A stretch of DNA of 64,000 nt from Ricinus communis (GCF_019578655.1 NC_063257.1:13950001-14014000); one strand, 5' to 3'. Shown: positions 49,639-61,996, numbered from the stretch's first letter. Numbers and translations are program-made. The notes: a model not told the origin generated them from the sequence alone.

Positions 49639-50633
49639 TTCTAGGTTCAAATTATGTATATATATTTAGGAGCTTTAATTGTATATTTTATACACATAAT
49701 ATGTGAGAATATGTGTTTATTACTTTACTTTAGTTTTATTGTCTAGTTTTATGTATCATTAGCCAAACAGGAAAAATATGAGCTAAATACTAATAAATGT
49801 GCTTAAATAGGACTGCTACTGCTAAGATCCAAAATTATAGACGTGTGAATTACCATTTTTACAAGCCTAGAGGATTAATTAAGTTTTTTTTTTTTATAAT
49901 TATGGATAATTGTTAGTTATTTACTTAAGTTAGGATAGTTAAGAGTTGTAGAAGATAATTCTTAGAAATTTTGTATTTGGAGGAGGATTTTGCAAGAGAA
50001 ATCACTACCAGTATTGGAGATCAGATACATAATATATATACATTCATAGTCTACATCTATCCATTATTTCTCTCTTTGCAATTCTCTCTACAGTTCATCT
50101 TCCACAAATATTTAGTTCTTAGTTTTCATTGTTCTTTTAAGATCTAAAAAGCTTTTCAAAAAGTGAAGAGTGAGGATTAATTATCTTTCTCCTTAGAGGA
50201 TTCTGGAATTCAAGGGAGCTTTTATTTTTTATTTTGTTATCATGTCTTTTTATTTAATTACAATAACTATTGGATTAAATATGTCAGACTAGTTTTTTTA
50301 AGTGTTTAATTTAGCATTTTTACTTTTGTATGAACCTTGTTATATTTTTATTTAAATAAGTAGTTTCTTTACCTTCATATCTTTATTAGTTTCAATTATT
50401 ATTGTTAGTTGACCATCATATCAATTTAATAATAATACTTGCTATGAAAATATTTAGGTTGAATGTATTAGAAAAATTATCTTTACTTCAATCTATGTTG
50501 ATAGAAGAAATTTTAGTTGCATAATTAGTTTGGGTAATTGAAGAAAAATGCACATCACCATCTCATTTATTAGAATCTAAGCTTAAGGGTTAACAAGAAA
50601 ATTACTAAATAAATGACTAGGCTAAATATTGTC
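49639..50633 (+). repeat. 5' LTR, left part
   Basis: Aligns with 60751 to about 61745 and stops at the TTGTC duplication (50629-50633) where the copia element is inserted. Confidence 0.88.
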
Positions 50634-51180
50634 TGTTAGGTTTTTTCTAATCTCTATTATCTAGGCTTATATATTTAATAATAATTATATTAATAGTTAT
50701 TTTATTTGTGGGCTTATTTAAGATAATTCATTTATGTAGAGCCCACAGACTTCTGAATTTTGGTGTGAGTTAAATGGATGGATATTGTTTTCTAACCTAT
50801 ATAGCTTTCATGGAATCCTATTAGGTTAGTATATAAAGACTCCTAGGTTATATTTCCTAATACATCAAATTGTACGACAACTTCTATTCTCTACCCATTA
50901 GAGACAGAAGGCAAGAAACTCTAAAGAATTCAGAGGTTTGACAGAGGAAAGAAATATTTGTTGATTCAAGCAGTCGTTCATCATCCATTCCGTAAAAGAT
51001 TTGATTGTTATAATGCAGCCAAGTATTTATGGTTAAACTTCCTTAATAGTTATGACATGATAGTTTTGGATATTAAAACTTGATGATCAATATAGAATTT
51101 GATATCTATGATTTGTATGTGTTTTCATGGGTTATTCATTGATCATTATTATAGATAATATAGTCTAATGAGTATTCATT
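50634..51180 (+). repeat. 5' LTR of nested copia
   Basis: Starts TGTTAGGTTTT, with TATATAAAGACTCC at about 50830-50845 as a probable promoter box; it ends near TATAGTCTAATG. It matches 52954-53087 plus 54604-55035. Confidence 0.88.
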
Positions 51181-51209
51181 GATCATTCTTTTTTACTTGA
51201 ATCTCTTTA

Positions 51210-52527
51210 GGAAGAAGAATTAAAGACTGCAATACATATTCTTAATAGAGTACCCAACAAAGCAGTAGCTAAAACTCCATATGAATTATGGACTGGCAAA
51301 AAGTCCAGTATAAAGCACTTACACATTTAAGGATGTCCAGGTGAAGCAAGACCTTATAGGCCTAATGAAAATAAATTGGACTGTAAAACAATTATTTGCT
51401 ACTTTACGAGATATGCAGAATGCTCTCGAGGATTTAAGTCTTATGATCTCACTACCCGATCTTTCTTTGAGATGATAAATGTGAGATTTCTTGAGGATGT
51501 AGAGTTTGTGGAGGAAGGATCAAGGAATGTCTGTTTTGATGAAAAAATTATCTTTAAAGAAGAGAAATTTATTTCACTTCCCAATATTATTATTGATATT
51601 GATGAGGCAACCAAGAAATTCCTTACTAAAAATCTTGAGATGAAGGACCTTGGGGACGCCTCTTTTGTGTTGGGCATACAAATACATGAGAACACTCTCA
51701 ATATATTCTTGATTTATCACAAAAGGGCTATATTGAAAAGATGCTAAGTAGATTTGACATGCAAGATTGCTTTTCAGGAGATACACATGTAAGTAAAGGA
51801 GATAAGTTCACTCTCAAGCAGTGCCTCAAAAGTGGCCTTGAAATAAAGGAGATACAAAAGATTCCTTATGCCTCGACAATTGGAAGTCTAATGTATGCTC
51901 AAGTTTGTACTCGTCCTGATATAACATTTACAATGGGACTGTGGCCAAATACCTAAGTAACTTAGGAATGGATCATTGGAAAGCAGCTAAAAGGGAACAA
52001 AGGACTTCATGCTAACATATAAAAGATCATACAGTTTGGAGATTATTGGGTATTCTGATTCCGATTTTGCGGGATGCCAAGATAGTAAACGATTCACTTT
52101 AGGCTATGTTTTCTTATTGGCTAGAGGAGCTATATCTTGAAAAAGTGTCAAAGAGACACTTATAGCTTCTTCAAACATGGTTGTAGAGTTCATAACTTGT
52201 TTTGAGGCATCTAATCATGGGATGTGGCTGTGAAATTTTGTCACAGGCTATATGTAGTTAATGGCATTGAAAGGCCATTAAGGTTATTATATGACAATAA
52301 ATCTGCAGTTTTATATTCCAATAATAATAGAAGCTCTGTAAAGTCAAAATATATTGATATCAAGTTTCTGCCTGTTAAAGAGAGAGTTCGAAGTGGTGAA
52401 ATTTGTATAGAATATATAGGGACAAACTCCATGATAGCGGATCTGTTGACTAAGAGATTGCCACCTAAGGCCTTTCATGAGCATACTGCTTATATATGTG
52501 TAGGCATATTTAGTGGTACCCTGATTT
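51210..52527 (+). pseudogene. Copia integrase C-terminus, RT end and RNase H remnant
   Basis: The frame begins in late integrase (NRVPNKAVAKTPYELWTGKK) and runs through 51376-51747. There a deletion joins integrase sequence to the RT end (NLEMKDLGDASFVLGIQIH), so the catalytic YVDD is gone. RNase H follows with GSLMYAQVCTRPDI (51741-51956), broken frames, and 52224-52529 with LLYDNKSAV and the copia-typical ending HIDIKFLPVKE-like to MIADLLTK. Reading stops at 52527-52529. Inactive. Confidence 0.88.
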
Positions 52528-52529
52528 AA

Positions 52530-52953
52530 ATAGGAGTTTTACTTTTGGATGTTCTGTGGATTGATACATGTTTACATGGTTATATTTATACATAATAAAG
52601 TTTATGATTCATTTCATTTTTATACCTCTGAATTTGATTGTGATTGTGGATTGATCTCTCTAAAGAACAAAGTAGAACATGTTAGAAATAGCATGTTTTG
52701 AGATCACATTGCATGTAATTTCCATGCCACTCATCCATACTTGATCTATGTTATTGAATATATTAATATGGTGAGCATGGAAGGTTTAGTCATGCATGTA
52801 TGTGATGAAAGCCACCATGATCTCATATTGATATAAAAAATGGACTAGATTGTACCTAAGGGGAAGTTCAAAGAAATAGCAAGACAGTATACACATAAAG
52901 AATTTTTTATGATATAATTGTTCCAGGTTTCATATGTAGCCCAAGTAGGAGAT
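52530..52953 (+). other. 3' untranslated part of nested copia
   Basis: Non-coding; ends with the purine-rich AAGTAGGAGAT directly before the 3' LTR. Confidence 0.7.
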
Positions 52954-53087
52954 CATTAGGTTTTTTTTTTTAATCTCTATTATGAGGTTTTTCTTAATCT
53001 CTATTATGTGGCTTACATATTTAACAACAATTATATTAATAGCTATTTTATTAGTGGTGACTTATTTAAAGTGATTCATTTATGTAG

Positions 53088-54598
53088 TGTTAGATGTATG
53101 TCCTAAAAGCTAATTGGACTTTTGCTTTTTGGTTCATACATTGTGATATTATTTTGTAATGAATATCATTTTATTAATGGCAGTTGTCTATCATTTGTTT
53201 TTCTAGTAATATAATTATTGAATGAGTCCAATAATATTTATTAAAGACTCCATTCTCAAGAGTTGAGAATATGAGTGACAGATTATCTTTAGAATAAATA
53301 TTATAAAATAGTTCTTGGTTGTATGATTAAATATTGGACATCTTTAATATGGAAGACCAACATAATATGTTTAGCCCTATGATTAGTATGAGATACTAAT
53401 ATACATAGGATGGCGAGTCTCATGCAATTTAGTATAAGTTACTAAGTTAATTATTATGGGTCACTTGTGAGACGAGGTGGATTGAACATGACTTGAAGAA
53501 ATAATGAATCACATGGATGATTTACTTAAGTCATTGATTCATTATTAAGTTATGATGATGTAACTAATCCTCAGACCTGAGGTGACAGAGTTGTCTCATG
53601 AATATGTAATTGGAATTTGCTTATGCTTTAGGTGTTCGTTCATACCTAGAATGGGTACTTGTAGATAGTGGCTCTAGTTGCATATGCATGGAGGCACGTG
53701 TCATCATCAAAAGAGTTTGTAATGACATGTATTTGTATAGCAGCTTGACACGTGTCATCATAAAAGAGTTTTATAATGACACGTGTCATGAAAGTAGCTT
53801 GACACGTGTCATCATAAAAAGGTTTATGATGACATGTGTTAGGAAAGCAGCTTAACACGTGTTATCACAAAAAGGGTTTTATGATGACATGTGCTAAGTA
53901 GTTTGACACGTGTCATCACCAAAAGAGTTTTATGATGACATGTGTTAAGAAAGTAGCTTGACATGTGGTGTCAATATAGCTTGAAACGTGTCATCACAAA
54001 AGAGTTTTAAGATGACATGTGTTAAGAAAGCAGCTTGACACGTGGTGTCAATATAGCTTGACACGTATCATCATAAAAAAGTGTTATGATGACAGGTGTC
54101 AATACTGCTTGACACATGTCATCACAAAAGAGTTTTTTAATGACATGTGTTTATACAACTATATTAAGGATTATGAATCCTTAACACTATATAAGAGAGT
54201 TTCTTACTCCTATTATCATAATAAGGAGCAGAGAGATAATTTGACATACTTACTAGTATAAAAAGGTTATTATAGTAGGAAATTTGAGAGAGGAGAAGGA
54301 GTTCTTCATCTTCAAGAATTGAATAGCTTTACTTGAGATTGGTTGTGTGAGATAATCTAGAAGATTTGCAATTACGAATCTCTATTTGATTCTCTAATAG
54401 AAACATCATCAACAATCAAGAATTGAATTATGCTCTTCAAAGGTTGTAGTCTTTTTCTTTATGTTCTTCACGTTCATAAGAGAAAAGTTATTTCCTTTTC
54501 TCAACTTAAATCCTCAATTACAACTTGCAACCTTAATTTTCATGAGATGTGAAATGTTTAGAGCTTCTGCTACGCCACTGCATGTGTCTTTTCCAACA
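53088..54598 (+). mobile_element. Solo LTR with G-box repeat array, TSD TGTAG
   Basis: 1511 bp, TGTTAGATGTATG...TTTTCCAACA, flanked by TGTAG at 53083-53087 and 54599-54603. The start is typical of a copia LTR family. It represents the innermost of three nested insertions. A TATAAGAGAG box lies at about 54190-54200, downstream of the tandem array, where a promoter is expected. Confidence 0.95.
53695..54150. repeat. Tandem array of palindromic CACGTG units
   Basis: About eight units of 50-78 bp. Each has a core ACACGTGTCATCA, then AAAAGAGTTTTA, then TGATGACATGTGT, so each unit can fold into a hairpin. Unit starts are near 53695, 53748, 53802, 53855, 53907, 53985, 54060 and 54112; some units carry an extra GGTGTCAATATAGCTTGA piece. 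Open frames through the array are by-products of the repeat. Confidence 0.9.
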
Positions 54599-55035
54599 TG
54601 TAGAGCCCATAGAATTCTAAATTTTGGTATGAGTTAAATAGATGGATACTATTTTCTAACCTATATAGGCTTAATAGAATCCTATTAGGTTAGTATATAA
54701 AGACTCCTAAGTTATGATTCTCAATACGTTAAATCATACTACAACTTCTATTCTCTACTCATCAAAGACAAAAGGCAAGAAACTTTAAAGAATTAAGAGA
54801 TTTGACTAAGGAAAGTCATACCTGTTGATTCAAGTACTAGTTCATTATTCATTGTGCAAAAGATTTGATTGCTATAATGGAGACAAGTATTTATGGCTAA
54901 ACTTTCTTAATAATTATAGTATATGATAGTTTTGGACATTAGGATTTGATGATCAATATGGATTTTGATATCTATGATTTGTATATGCTTTCATAGATTA
55001 TTATTGATCATTATTATAAATAATATAGTCTAACG

Positions 55036-55285
55036 TTGTCTTTATCACATGATTTTCATATATCATATCATTACATATTTATTTTATAGTTTATTATATT
55101 TATTTTATGAATGTATTATTTTCACAAATTATGGGCTTAGAGTGTTTAGATTTATTTTTAGTATAGTGTGATAATTAGTCTTTATAATAATGACTCTATA
55201 GTTTCTTATCAGATCGACCTCGTGGTCAAATTACCCTTACTATAGAAATGGTTCGTACACTTGCGAGTACATATTGATACATATA
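55036..55285 (+). repeat. 5' LTR, right part
   Basis: Resumes after the copia element with TTGTC (55036-55040) and aligns with about 61750-61996; it ends a few bases before the primer site. Confidence 0.85.
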
Positions 55286-55292
55286 AAGTTTC

Positions 55293-55310
55293 TGGCGTCA
55301 TTGCCGGGGA
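55293..55310 (+). other. Primer binding site, tRNA-Asp type
   Basis: TGGCGTCATTGCCGGGGA, one base off the standard Athila/Tat site. Confidence 0.88.
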
Positions 55311-55417
55311 ACTGTGTCTAATTTTAGATTAATTAATTGTTAAGTTTTATTTTGTGCTTTTCTGTTTTTATTTTATTTTTATATTTTATTTTTAAATTTT
55401 AAATATGAAATTTTTCT

Positions 55418-57321
55418 TTGATTTGTATGCCTGATAGAAAAACTAAATCAGGCGATTCATCCATTCAAAATTCCTACAACTTGAGATTAGTTGTTGAAAG
55501 GGCAGAAGAGGATCAAGAAGTAGAAAGTGAGTTTATACCTTCAAGGCTAGAAGAAGAAGAAGAATTCAAGGAAAAGCTAGAAGAAGAATTAGAAAAAGAG
55601 GTTGAAATAATAAAAAACGATCAAAGACAAATAGTAGTTGAAAGAAAAATAGCTTTGAAGGATTATGCTTAGTCTATAATTAGTAACACTATTTCATGCA
55701 TAGTTCTAGGTGATGCATCTAGGAATTACGAACTTAATAACATTTATTTTAATATGCTTCGTTTATTATGTCTAATGAGGACGCATTAATATTTATTAAG
55801 GAGTTTTATGTTATAGTTCATACATTCCTATTATCTGGATTGAATGAGGGACCAATAAAGGATGAGGTATTTTCCTTACTCATTAAAAGAAAAGGCAAAG
55901 GCTTGATTAATGACATTGTCTCCTAATTCCTTAAGAACTTGGAATGAAGTTTACCAAAAATTTATGAGTATACTTACATCAAAAAATCAAAGAATTAAGG
56001 GCTGAAATCTTTAATTCTTATAAAAAAGATACTGAGTCCTTTCATGAAGCATGAGACCACTTCAAATCATTTTTATCACAATGCCTATACCATGGATACC
56101 CACTTCTTGTAACTAACTAGTCATCTTTTAATGGGTTAACACAACAATATCAATGTATGGTTGATAATGCAGCTGGGGGTGCTATGTTAGAAAAAACTAC
56201 TGATGAGGTTTATAACATCTTCGAGATGTTAGAAGCCAATTCACAATAAAAGAGTATGAGAACAAAAGTAGTAGAAGTAAATGAAGTAGCATCTAATAAT
56301 GAGATGGCTATGCAAATAGCTGAATTAACTAGACAAGTTAAAATACTTGCTTCAACTGAAAATGTATCAAGTAATGAGGTTTGTGGTATATGTGGTGTTT
56401 ATAGTCATGGTGCTAATGTTTGCTCATCTTATGAGAATTATTCAAGAAATGATTATGAATAGGTTGATTTGATGGAATCTTATTAGCCTAAACAATCTAG
56501 GAATAACCCATTATTCCAACACTTATAATCCAAGTTTGAGAAATTATCAAAACTTTTCCTTAAGAAATAGTGACCAAAATCCACCATAATTATTGAGAAA
56601 CCAAAATTTGTCCCAATATCAAAACCAAGAGCTTCAATATCCAAGGATCAAAACCTTTCATTCCAAAATCAAGGACAAGCCCCTTAAAGAAAACCAAGCT
56701 TGAAAAAAACACTCCAATCTTTTATGATAGCAACCATGATAGGATGGAAAGGAATGAGAAGAAAATGATTCCATTGAAACTTCAATGAAGCAATTAGAAA
56801 CTCAAATTGGGCAAATTGCTAAAGCTGTACAAGAAAACAAGAAAGAGAAATTGCCAAGTCAACTTAAGCAAGCTAAAGCCATCACCATTCTTAAAAATGG
56901 TGAGTTATTTGATAATAATGTTGAAACCTTAATTGAAAAAGATTCTTCTTATGCAAGTACACCAAAAGGAAATAGATTAGTTGATACAGAAATAACTAAA
57001 GGAGGTGTACAAAAAGAAGGAAGAGTAGAGTCCAATCTTGGAAAAAATAAGAAAAAGAATGAGGTATTTATAGGATCTGAATTTCATAAGGCAACTGAGC
57101 CTTATAAGCCTCATATTCTATTTTTCAATAAATTAAAAGAAAGCAAACAAGATAAGCAATTTTTTAAAAAAATTTATATGCTTTCTAAAGTTAATATTAA
57201 TATGACTTTGTTAGATGTTATTATAAATATGCCAACTTATGCTAAGTTCTTCAAGGAGCTTAATTCCAACAAAAGAAAATGTCATTATGAATTCAAGATC
57301 CTTAAAATGTATATAAGTTAA
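55418..57321 (+). pseudogene. Athila-like gag remnant with intact zinc knuckle
   Basis: A glutamate-rich N-terminus (55418-55672) and broken gag core (55800-56250, with FLLSGLNEGPIKDEVFSLL and a frame-shifted equivalent of the AAGGALM block) are followed by an open piece at 56256-56462. That piece carries the knuckle CGICGVYSHGANVC, a perfect C-X2-C-X4-H-X4-C. The 178-codon open frame 56785-57321 has the Athila motifs LETQIGQIAKAVQE, LPSQ and MPTYAKFFKELNSNKRK, which normally sit at the gag-protease boundary. Protease and RT, which should come next, are missing. Many stops in the core make the gene inactive. Confidence 0.85.
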
Positions 57322-57360
57322 TTGAAAATCATTTAAAATTCATTTGAAAATTTAATTGGA

Positions 57361-57760
57361 GCAAGCCACATTGCGACAACGGAATCTCGCACGTGCCCAT
57401 AGTAGAGGCATGACAAGAAGGTCATGGGCCCGTAGGCAGTGAAGCAAGTGCGAGACATCCCACGAGGAAGGCGGTAGCGATGGAGCTCGGCCTCCGTAAG
57501 GTCGCGAGCCGCCTGATGCAACCAACGTGAGGCATAAAAGCTTCCACGAGCAAGGCAAATGTAAGGCAATGAACGAGAGACTGAACGCCAACTGTGAGGT
57601 CATAGACACCCCGCAAGGTCATTAGCCATGATGCACGAACCACCTGCGAGCCACAGATGAGACTGTGAAGAAGGAAATAGCATCACCAACCCAGTAACTG
57701 TGAGCTCTTGGAGAAGCCGCCAAGTCGCGGCAGGCACTGCCACATGTAGAATTGAAATTT
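57361..57760. other. GC-rich block inside the Athila-like element
   Basis: About 400 bp of clearly higher GC content with many CGAG/GCGAG/CGTGAG words between AT-rich gag and ORF-1 remnants. Open frames on the minus strand (57333-57643) overlap in three frames and are probably a composition effect. No family recognised. Confidence 0.55.
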
Positions 57761-57959
57761 TTAATTTCTTTTTTTTTTATTTTCTAGATATAATATTAAA
57801 AAAGAAAAATTTTTGAATTAATAATTTTTAATACACAATAAATGATTAAAGAAAAGTCATTTATTTAAATTTAAACATACTATTAAATACCCTAACCCTT
57901 CTCATATAAATCTCCCTTCTCTCTCTATAAAAAAACTCAACTTTCAAGAGTTTCTAGCT

Positions 57960-59280
57960 TAAAATCTCGACTACATCTACTAGTAAACTCAAAAATAGCC
58001 CCAAGAACAAGAACAAGAAAAGAAAAAGGAAAGAAAATAGCATCAAACTCTTATGAAGAAGAACCAAGTTTAATAGCAACATATGAAGCTCCTTTTCACA
58101 TTTATACCCATAAGGAGGGTAATAAATTCCTTAGTCTTGCCACTAGAGAGCAAATTTCATGTAAGTTTTTAGATACCCTACTTTAATTAAATTGTGTATT
58201 CTTGAGAGGATGATGATTCTCTTAGATAGATTAGGATGAAAGGATTTAACTTTCAAAGCTTTACCATCATATAGTGAATTGAATTTAGATTTTTTCATAA
58301 CTCTACAACATAATCCTTCAAATGACAAAGAGATTAAAATTAGCTTATTTGAAAATAATTAAACTATCACTTATGATACAATTGTGCAAGCTTTTGTATT
58401 AAAGAATGGAGGAATTTGTGAACAATATAATAGGTTTGATATTGAGAAGTTTTTAAACTAACGAGTCAAGATAAACATGATGTTTAATAATATGCCAAAT
58501 AATATCTTTAATGATCATTGCTATTTACTTATTTCAAAATTCATGTGTAGAGGCATATTTGGTAGAAAAGAGACTAATAAGGTGACTAAATAAGAGCTCA
58601 ATTTCTTGTGGTGTTTAGACACCCATAAGTCCATCTCTTTGGTATTCTTTATTTTGAAAAGTCTACTAAAGACACCGGCTAGACCTAAGAATTGTATTGG
58701 TTTAGGGCATACTGTTATGGGTTTGGCTATGTATCTTTGTGGCTTTAATTTGGAATCTTCTCCATTTGAGGAATTACCCTCCATTTGGAATCTTCGCCCC
58801 AGTCTGTAAACCTTTTAGTACCCTATCCTATAGAGAACGTAAGGACAGTTTAGGGAAGTTATTTAAGCATCAGTTTCAAGCCCTCAAGCTATCTTTTATT
58901 CCATTCACCGATTAGTAAGCCTTTGGTTGGGGCCGTGGAAGCGTTCGATCATTATAAATCGAACTCGCTGTGAACCCTTTCGATTTGGATATCAATATTT
59001 TGGTTAGAGCTAATTTAGTTAATTGTCGTGGTAGTCCTATTTTTTTTAAGACTGGATCAAGTGAAGGAGGTCATAGTAGAGTGGCTAGAGAAGAGCCATT
59101 GAGTGAAGAGATGGAGGAAAAATCGGATAATAAAGAAAGAAGAGGGCAAGAATGGGGTAGTCAAGATCGGCACCAAGTGTTGAATCAGTTGCAATTTATG
59201 AATATCAACCTTAACCAAATGCTCAACGCTTTCGACACCCGCTTGGCTAATGTGGAAAGGAGCTAACGCCGGCAAGTATA
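57960..59280 (+). pseudogene. ATHILA ORF-1-like remnant
   Basis: Broken frames contain CRGIFGRKETNKVTK and ELNFLWCLDTHKSISLVFFI and end in a coiled segment with QLQFMNINLNQMLNAFDTRLA. These fit the plant Athila ORF-1 protein, a family of unknown function found in Athila retrotransposons. At least eight stops and shifts interrupt it. A leader with a CATATAAATC box (about 57903-57912) and CTCTC-rich sequence precedes it and could be an internal promoter. Confidence 0.65.
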
Positions 59281-60750
59281 CAAGCTAGATTGCTACTTCG
59301 AGTTGGTTGATTTTGATGCTCTATCACCACTACCATCCCCACTTCATTATTGATTTTAGATAAATATTATAGGAATTTAATTTTATCTTTTTAGGACTTA
59401 ACTATCTAGGAATTTAATTTTTCTTTTAGCTACCTTAGGATTTCTATACTTTCTAGCCATTTAGAATTTATTTTATGCTTTTGTTTTGTAATCATGACTT
59501 ATAATTAAAATTTAATTCAAGAATTTTAATTTCTATTTTAGCTAATGTGTTTTTTTAATGAATGATGGTTCTTTAAGTTTTATTTAAAGTGAATTTGGTT
59601 GGTGATTGATTGAATGAGTATGGCAAACAAGTTTCACTCCAAAATATTCTATCTTTTTCTCAGTTGTTTGATTGTTTATTTATGCTTATGACATTGAGGG
59701 CAATGCCAAAAATAAGTATGGGAAGGGGAATTAGAATAATTCTTTCATTTTTATTTTAAATTAATATGCCATATATTTAATAACTTTTAATTAATTTTTA
59801 TAAAATTTTTAACTTTTCTACTTAGCTTTTTGTATTATTCTATATAAAGAGTCAATGAAGAAATGCTATTATGTTGATCCTTGAGTTCTTGAGTTAATTT
59901 TTTAACATGTATTAATGTGAATTCATGAGTTTATTTACACTTAAATGATCAAGTATCCGTTACTTGCATATGGACAAGATGAGTAGTTTGATAAATTTGA
60001 GTTGGGTATAATTAGAATTGTATGATTTAGATAATTATTTTCTTGTTGTTAAATTGGCTTGCCTAGGTTTGTGAGATATAATATGGGCAACTAAAGGCTC
60101 TAAGTTTAATAAATCTACTATGTTAATTTTAGTTGCTAAGTAATCGAAAATCTTCACAACCAATGTTGATTTTCGCATAAAAAGACAATAAAGATTATAA
60201 TTATGCAAAGTATCTTGATGTATTATTGAGTAACCAAGTGCATCATTCATTACCATGTTTATATTTTCATAAAAAGACTTGATATCTCAGAAAGAAAATA
60301 ATTTCCAAGTATCTAGATGAAAATCTAATAGGGTATAAGCAAAAATAAAAGGAATAAAAAATAAGAGCTTGAAAAACAAGTAATATAAGAATATATAAAT
60401 GCCTATGATCTATTGTCTATGAATGAAAAATTTATCTTTTGAATAAGGTTATAATGATTGGGTTACGCATAATAGTTGCATCATTTGATGATGAATTAGG
60501 CTATTTATTGAGAAATAGGTGTGAATGATGGATGCTTGAATCTTTTGATCAACAATAATTGAGTTTACACTTTTAAAAGAAAATTCTTATGATTCAAGTT
60601 ATCTTGGTTTGACATGATTTTTGCATTAGTGAGATTTTTTTGAGTAATATCTTTAACCTGAGTATGAATGATCTTTATTATTTTTACATAGGTTTATTCT
60701 TAAATTGCTATTTATTTGAGGACAAGTAAAAGTTTAAGTGTGTGGATATT
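59281..60750 (+). other. Non-coding 3' internal region of the Athila-like element
   Basis: T-rich sequence without a supported gene, ending in the purine tract next to the 3' LTR. Confidence 0.65.
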
Positions 60751-61996
60751 TGATAGGTTCATATTATGTATATACATTTAGAGTATTTTAGTGCTTTAAT
60801 TGTATGTTTTATATACATAATATGTAGGAATATATGATTTTTACCTCACTTTAGCTTTATTATTTGACTTCAAGTATCATTAGCCAAAAATGAAAAATTT
60901 GAGCTAAATACTGACAAATGGGCTTAAATAGGACTTCTACTACTAAGACCCGAAATTAAAGATTCGTGGACTACCATTTTTACAGGCCTGGGCGAATTAT
61001 GCAAGAACTAAAAGGATTAATTAAGTCTTCTTTTGTAATTATGAACTATTATTAGTTATTAACTTAAGTTATAACAGTTAAGAATTGTAGAAGATAATTA
61101 TTAGAAGTTTCGTACTTAGAGGAAGACTCTGCAAGAGGGATGTCTACCCGTATTAGAGATCGGATACACAAAATACATAAATTCACAATCTGCATGTGTC
61201 CATTATTCCTCTCTTTGCAATTCTTTCTATAGTTCAACTTCTAAAAATATTTAGTTCTTAGTTTTCATTATTCTTTGAAGATCTAAGAAGTTATTCAAGA
61301 AGTGGAGAGGGGGAACCAATCATTTTCCTACTTGAAGCATTCTAGATTTTAAAGGAGCTTTTTATTTTCTGTTTTGTTTTCTTGTCTTTCTATTTAATTA
61401 GAATGACCATTAGATTAAATATGTCTGACTAGTTTTCTTAAGTGTTTAATTTAGCCTTTTTATTTATATATGAACATTGTTGTATTTTTATTTAGTGAGT
61501 GATTTTTTTATCTTCATATAGTTTCAATAATTATTATTAGTTGATCATCATATCAATTTAATAATAATACTTGTTGTGAAAATATTTAAGTTGAATGTAT
61601 TAGAAACACCATCTTTACTTTAATATATGTTGGTAGAAAAAACTTTAGTTGCATCATTAGTTTGAGTAATTAAAGGAAAATGCACATTACCATCTTATTC
61701 ATTAAATCTAGACTTAAGGTCAAATAATGGGATTACTAAGTAAATAGCTAAGTTAAATACTGTCTTTTATCTCATAATTTTCATACATAATATCATTACA
61801 TATTTATTTTATAATTTATTATTATTTATTTTATGAATATATTATTTTATCAAATTACTGGATTAGAGTGTCTACATTTGTATGATAGTTTTTATAATAA
61901 CGGTTTTACAGTTTCTTGTGATATCAACCTCATGATGAACTTATCCTTACTATAAAAATAATTTGTACACTTACGAATACATACTAATAGACATCA
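60751..61996 (+). repeat. 3' LTR
   Basis: Starts TGATAGGTTCAT after the purine-rich AAGTGTGTGGATATT and ends GACATCA. It is uninterrupted and about 1246 bp long. Confidence 0.88.

Larger units (their letters stand above)
50634..55035 (+). mobile_element. Nested Ty1/copia element with large deletion, TSD TTGTC
   Basis: It sits in the 5' LTR of the Athila-like element. TTGTC is duplicated at 50629-50633 and 55036-55040. The 5' LTR is about 50634-51180; the 3' LTR starts at 52954 and ends at 55035 (CA has become CG), itself split by a solo LTR. The internal part lacks the primer site, gag, protease and most of integrase: the LTR joins directly to late integrase sequence, the signature of a large deletion. 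Confidence 0.93.
52954..55035 (+). repeat. 3' LTR of nested copia, split
   Basis: Left part 52954-53087 and right part 54604-55035 align to the 5' LTR at 50634-51180; the 1.5-kb solo LTR sits between them. Confidence 0.88.
49639..61996 (+). mobile_element. Non-autonomous Athila/Tat-like LTR element, interrupted
   Basis: The 5' LTR (49639 to about 55285, split by a copia insertion) and the 3' LTR (60751-61996) share long homology. The tRNA-Asp-type primer site TGGCGTCATTGCCGGGGA lies at 55293-55310. The internal region has Athila gag and ATHILA ORF-1-like remnants but no protease, RT or integrase. A GAGGACAAGTAAAAGTTTAAG-like segment precedes the 3' LTR. The left edge is approximate (TG lost) and no exact target duplication is visible (ATTAG against ATTCT). 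Confidence 0.88.

Noticed and set aside
53695..54150. CRISPR-like array
   Set aside because: Units are contiguous tandem repeats without unique spacers, in a plant nuclear LTR.
53610..54261. Open frames on both strands through the G-box array (53610-53855, 53646-53858, 54019-54261)
   Set aside because: They follow from the repeat unit length and composition inside a solo LTR; no start context or family resemblance.
57333..57643. Three overlapping minus-strand frames in the GC-rich block
   Set aside because: Three frames open at once points to composition, not coding; no recognisable domain.
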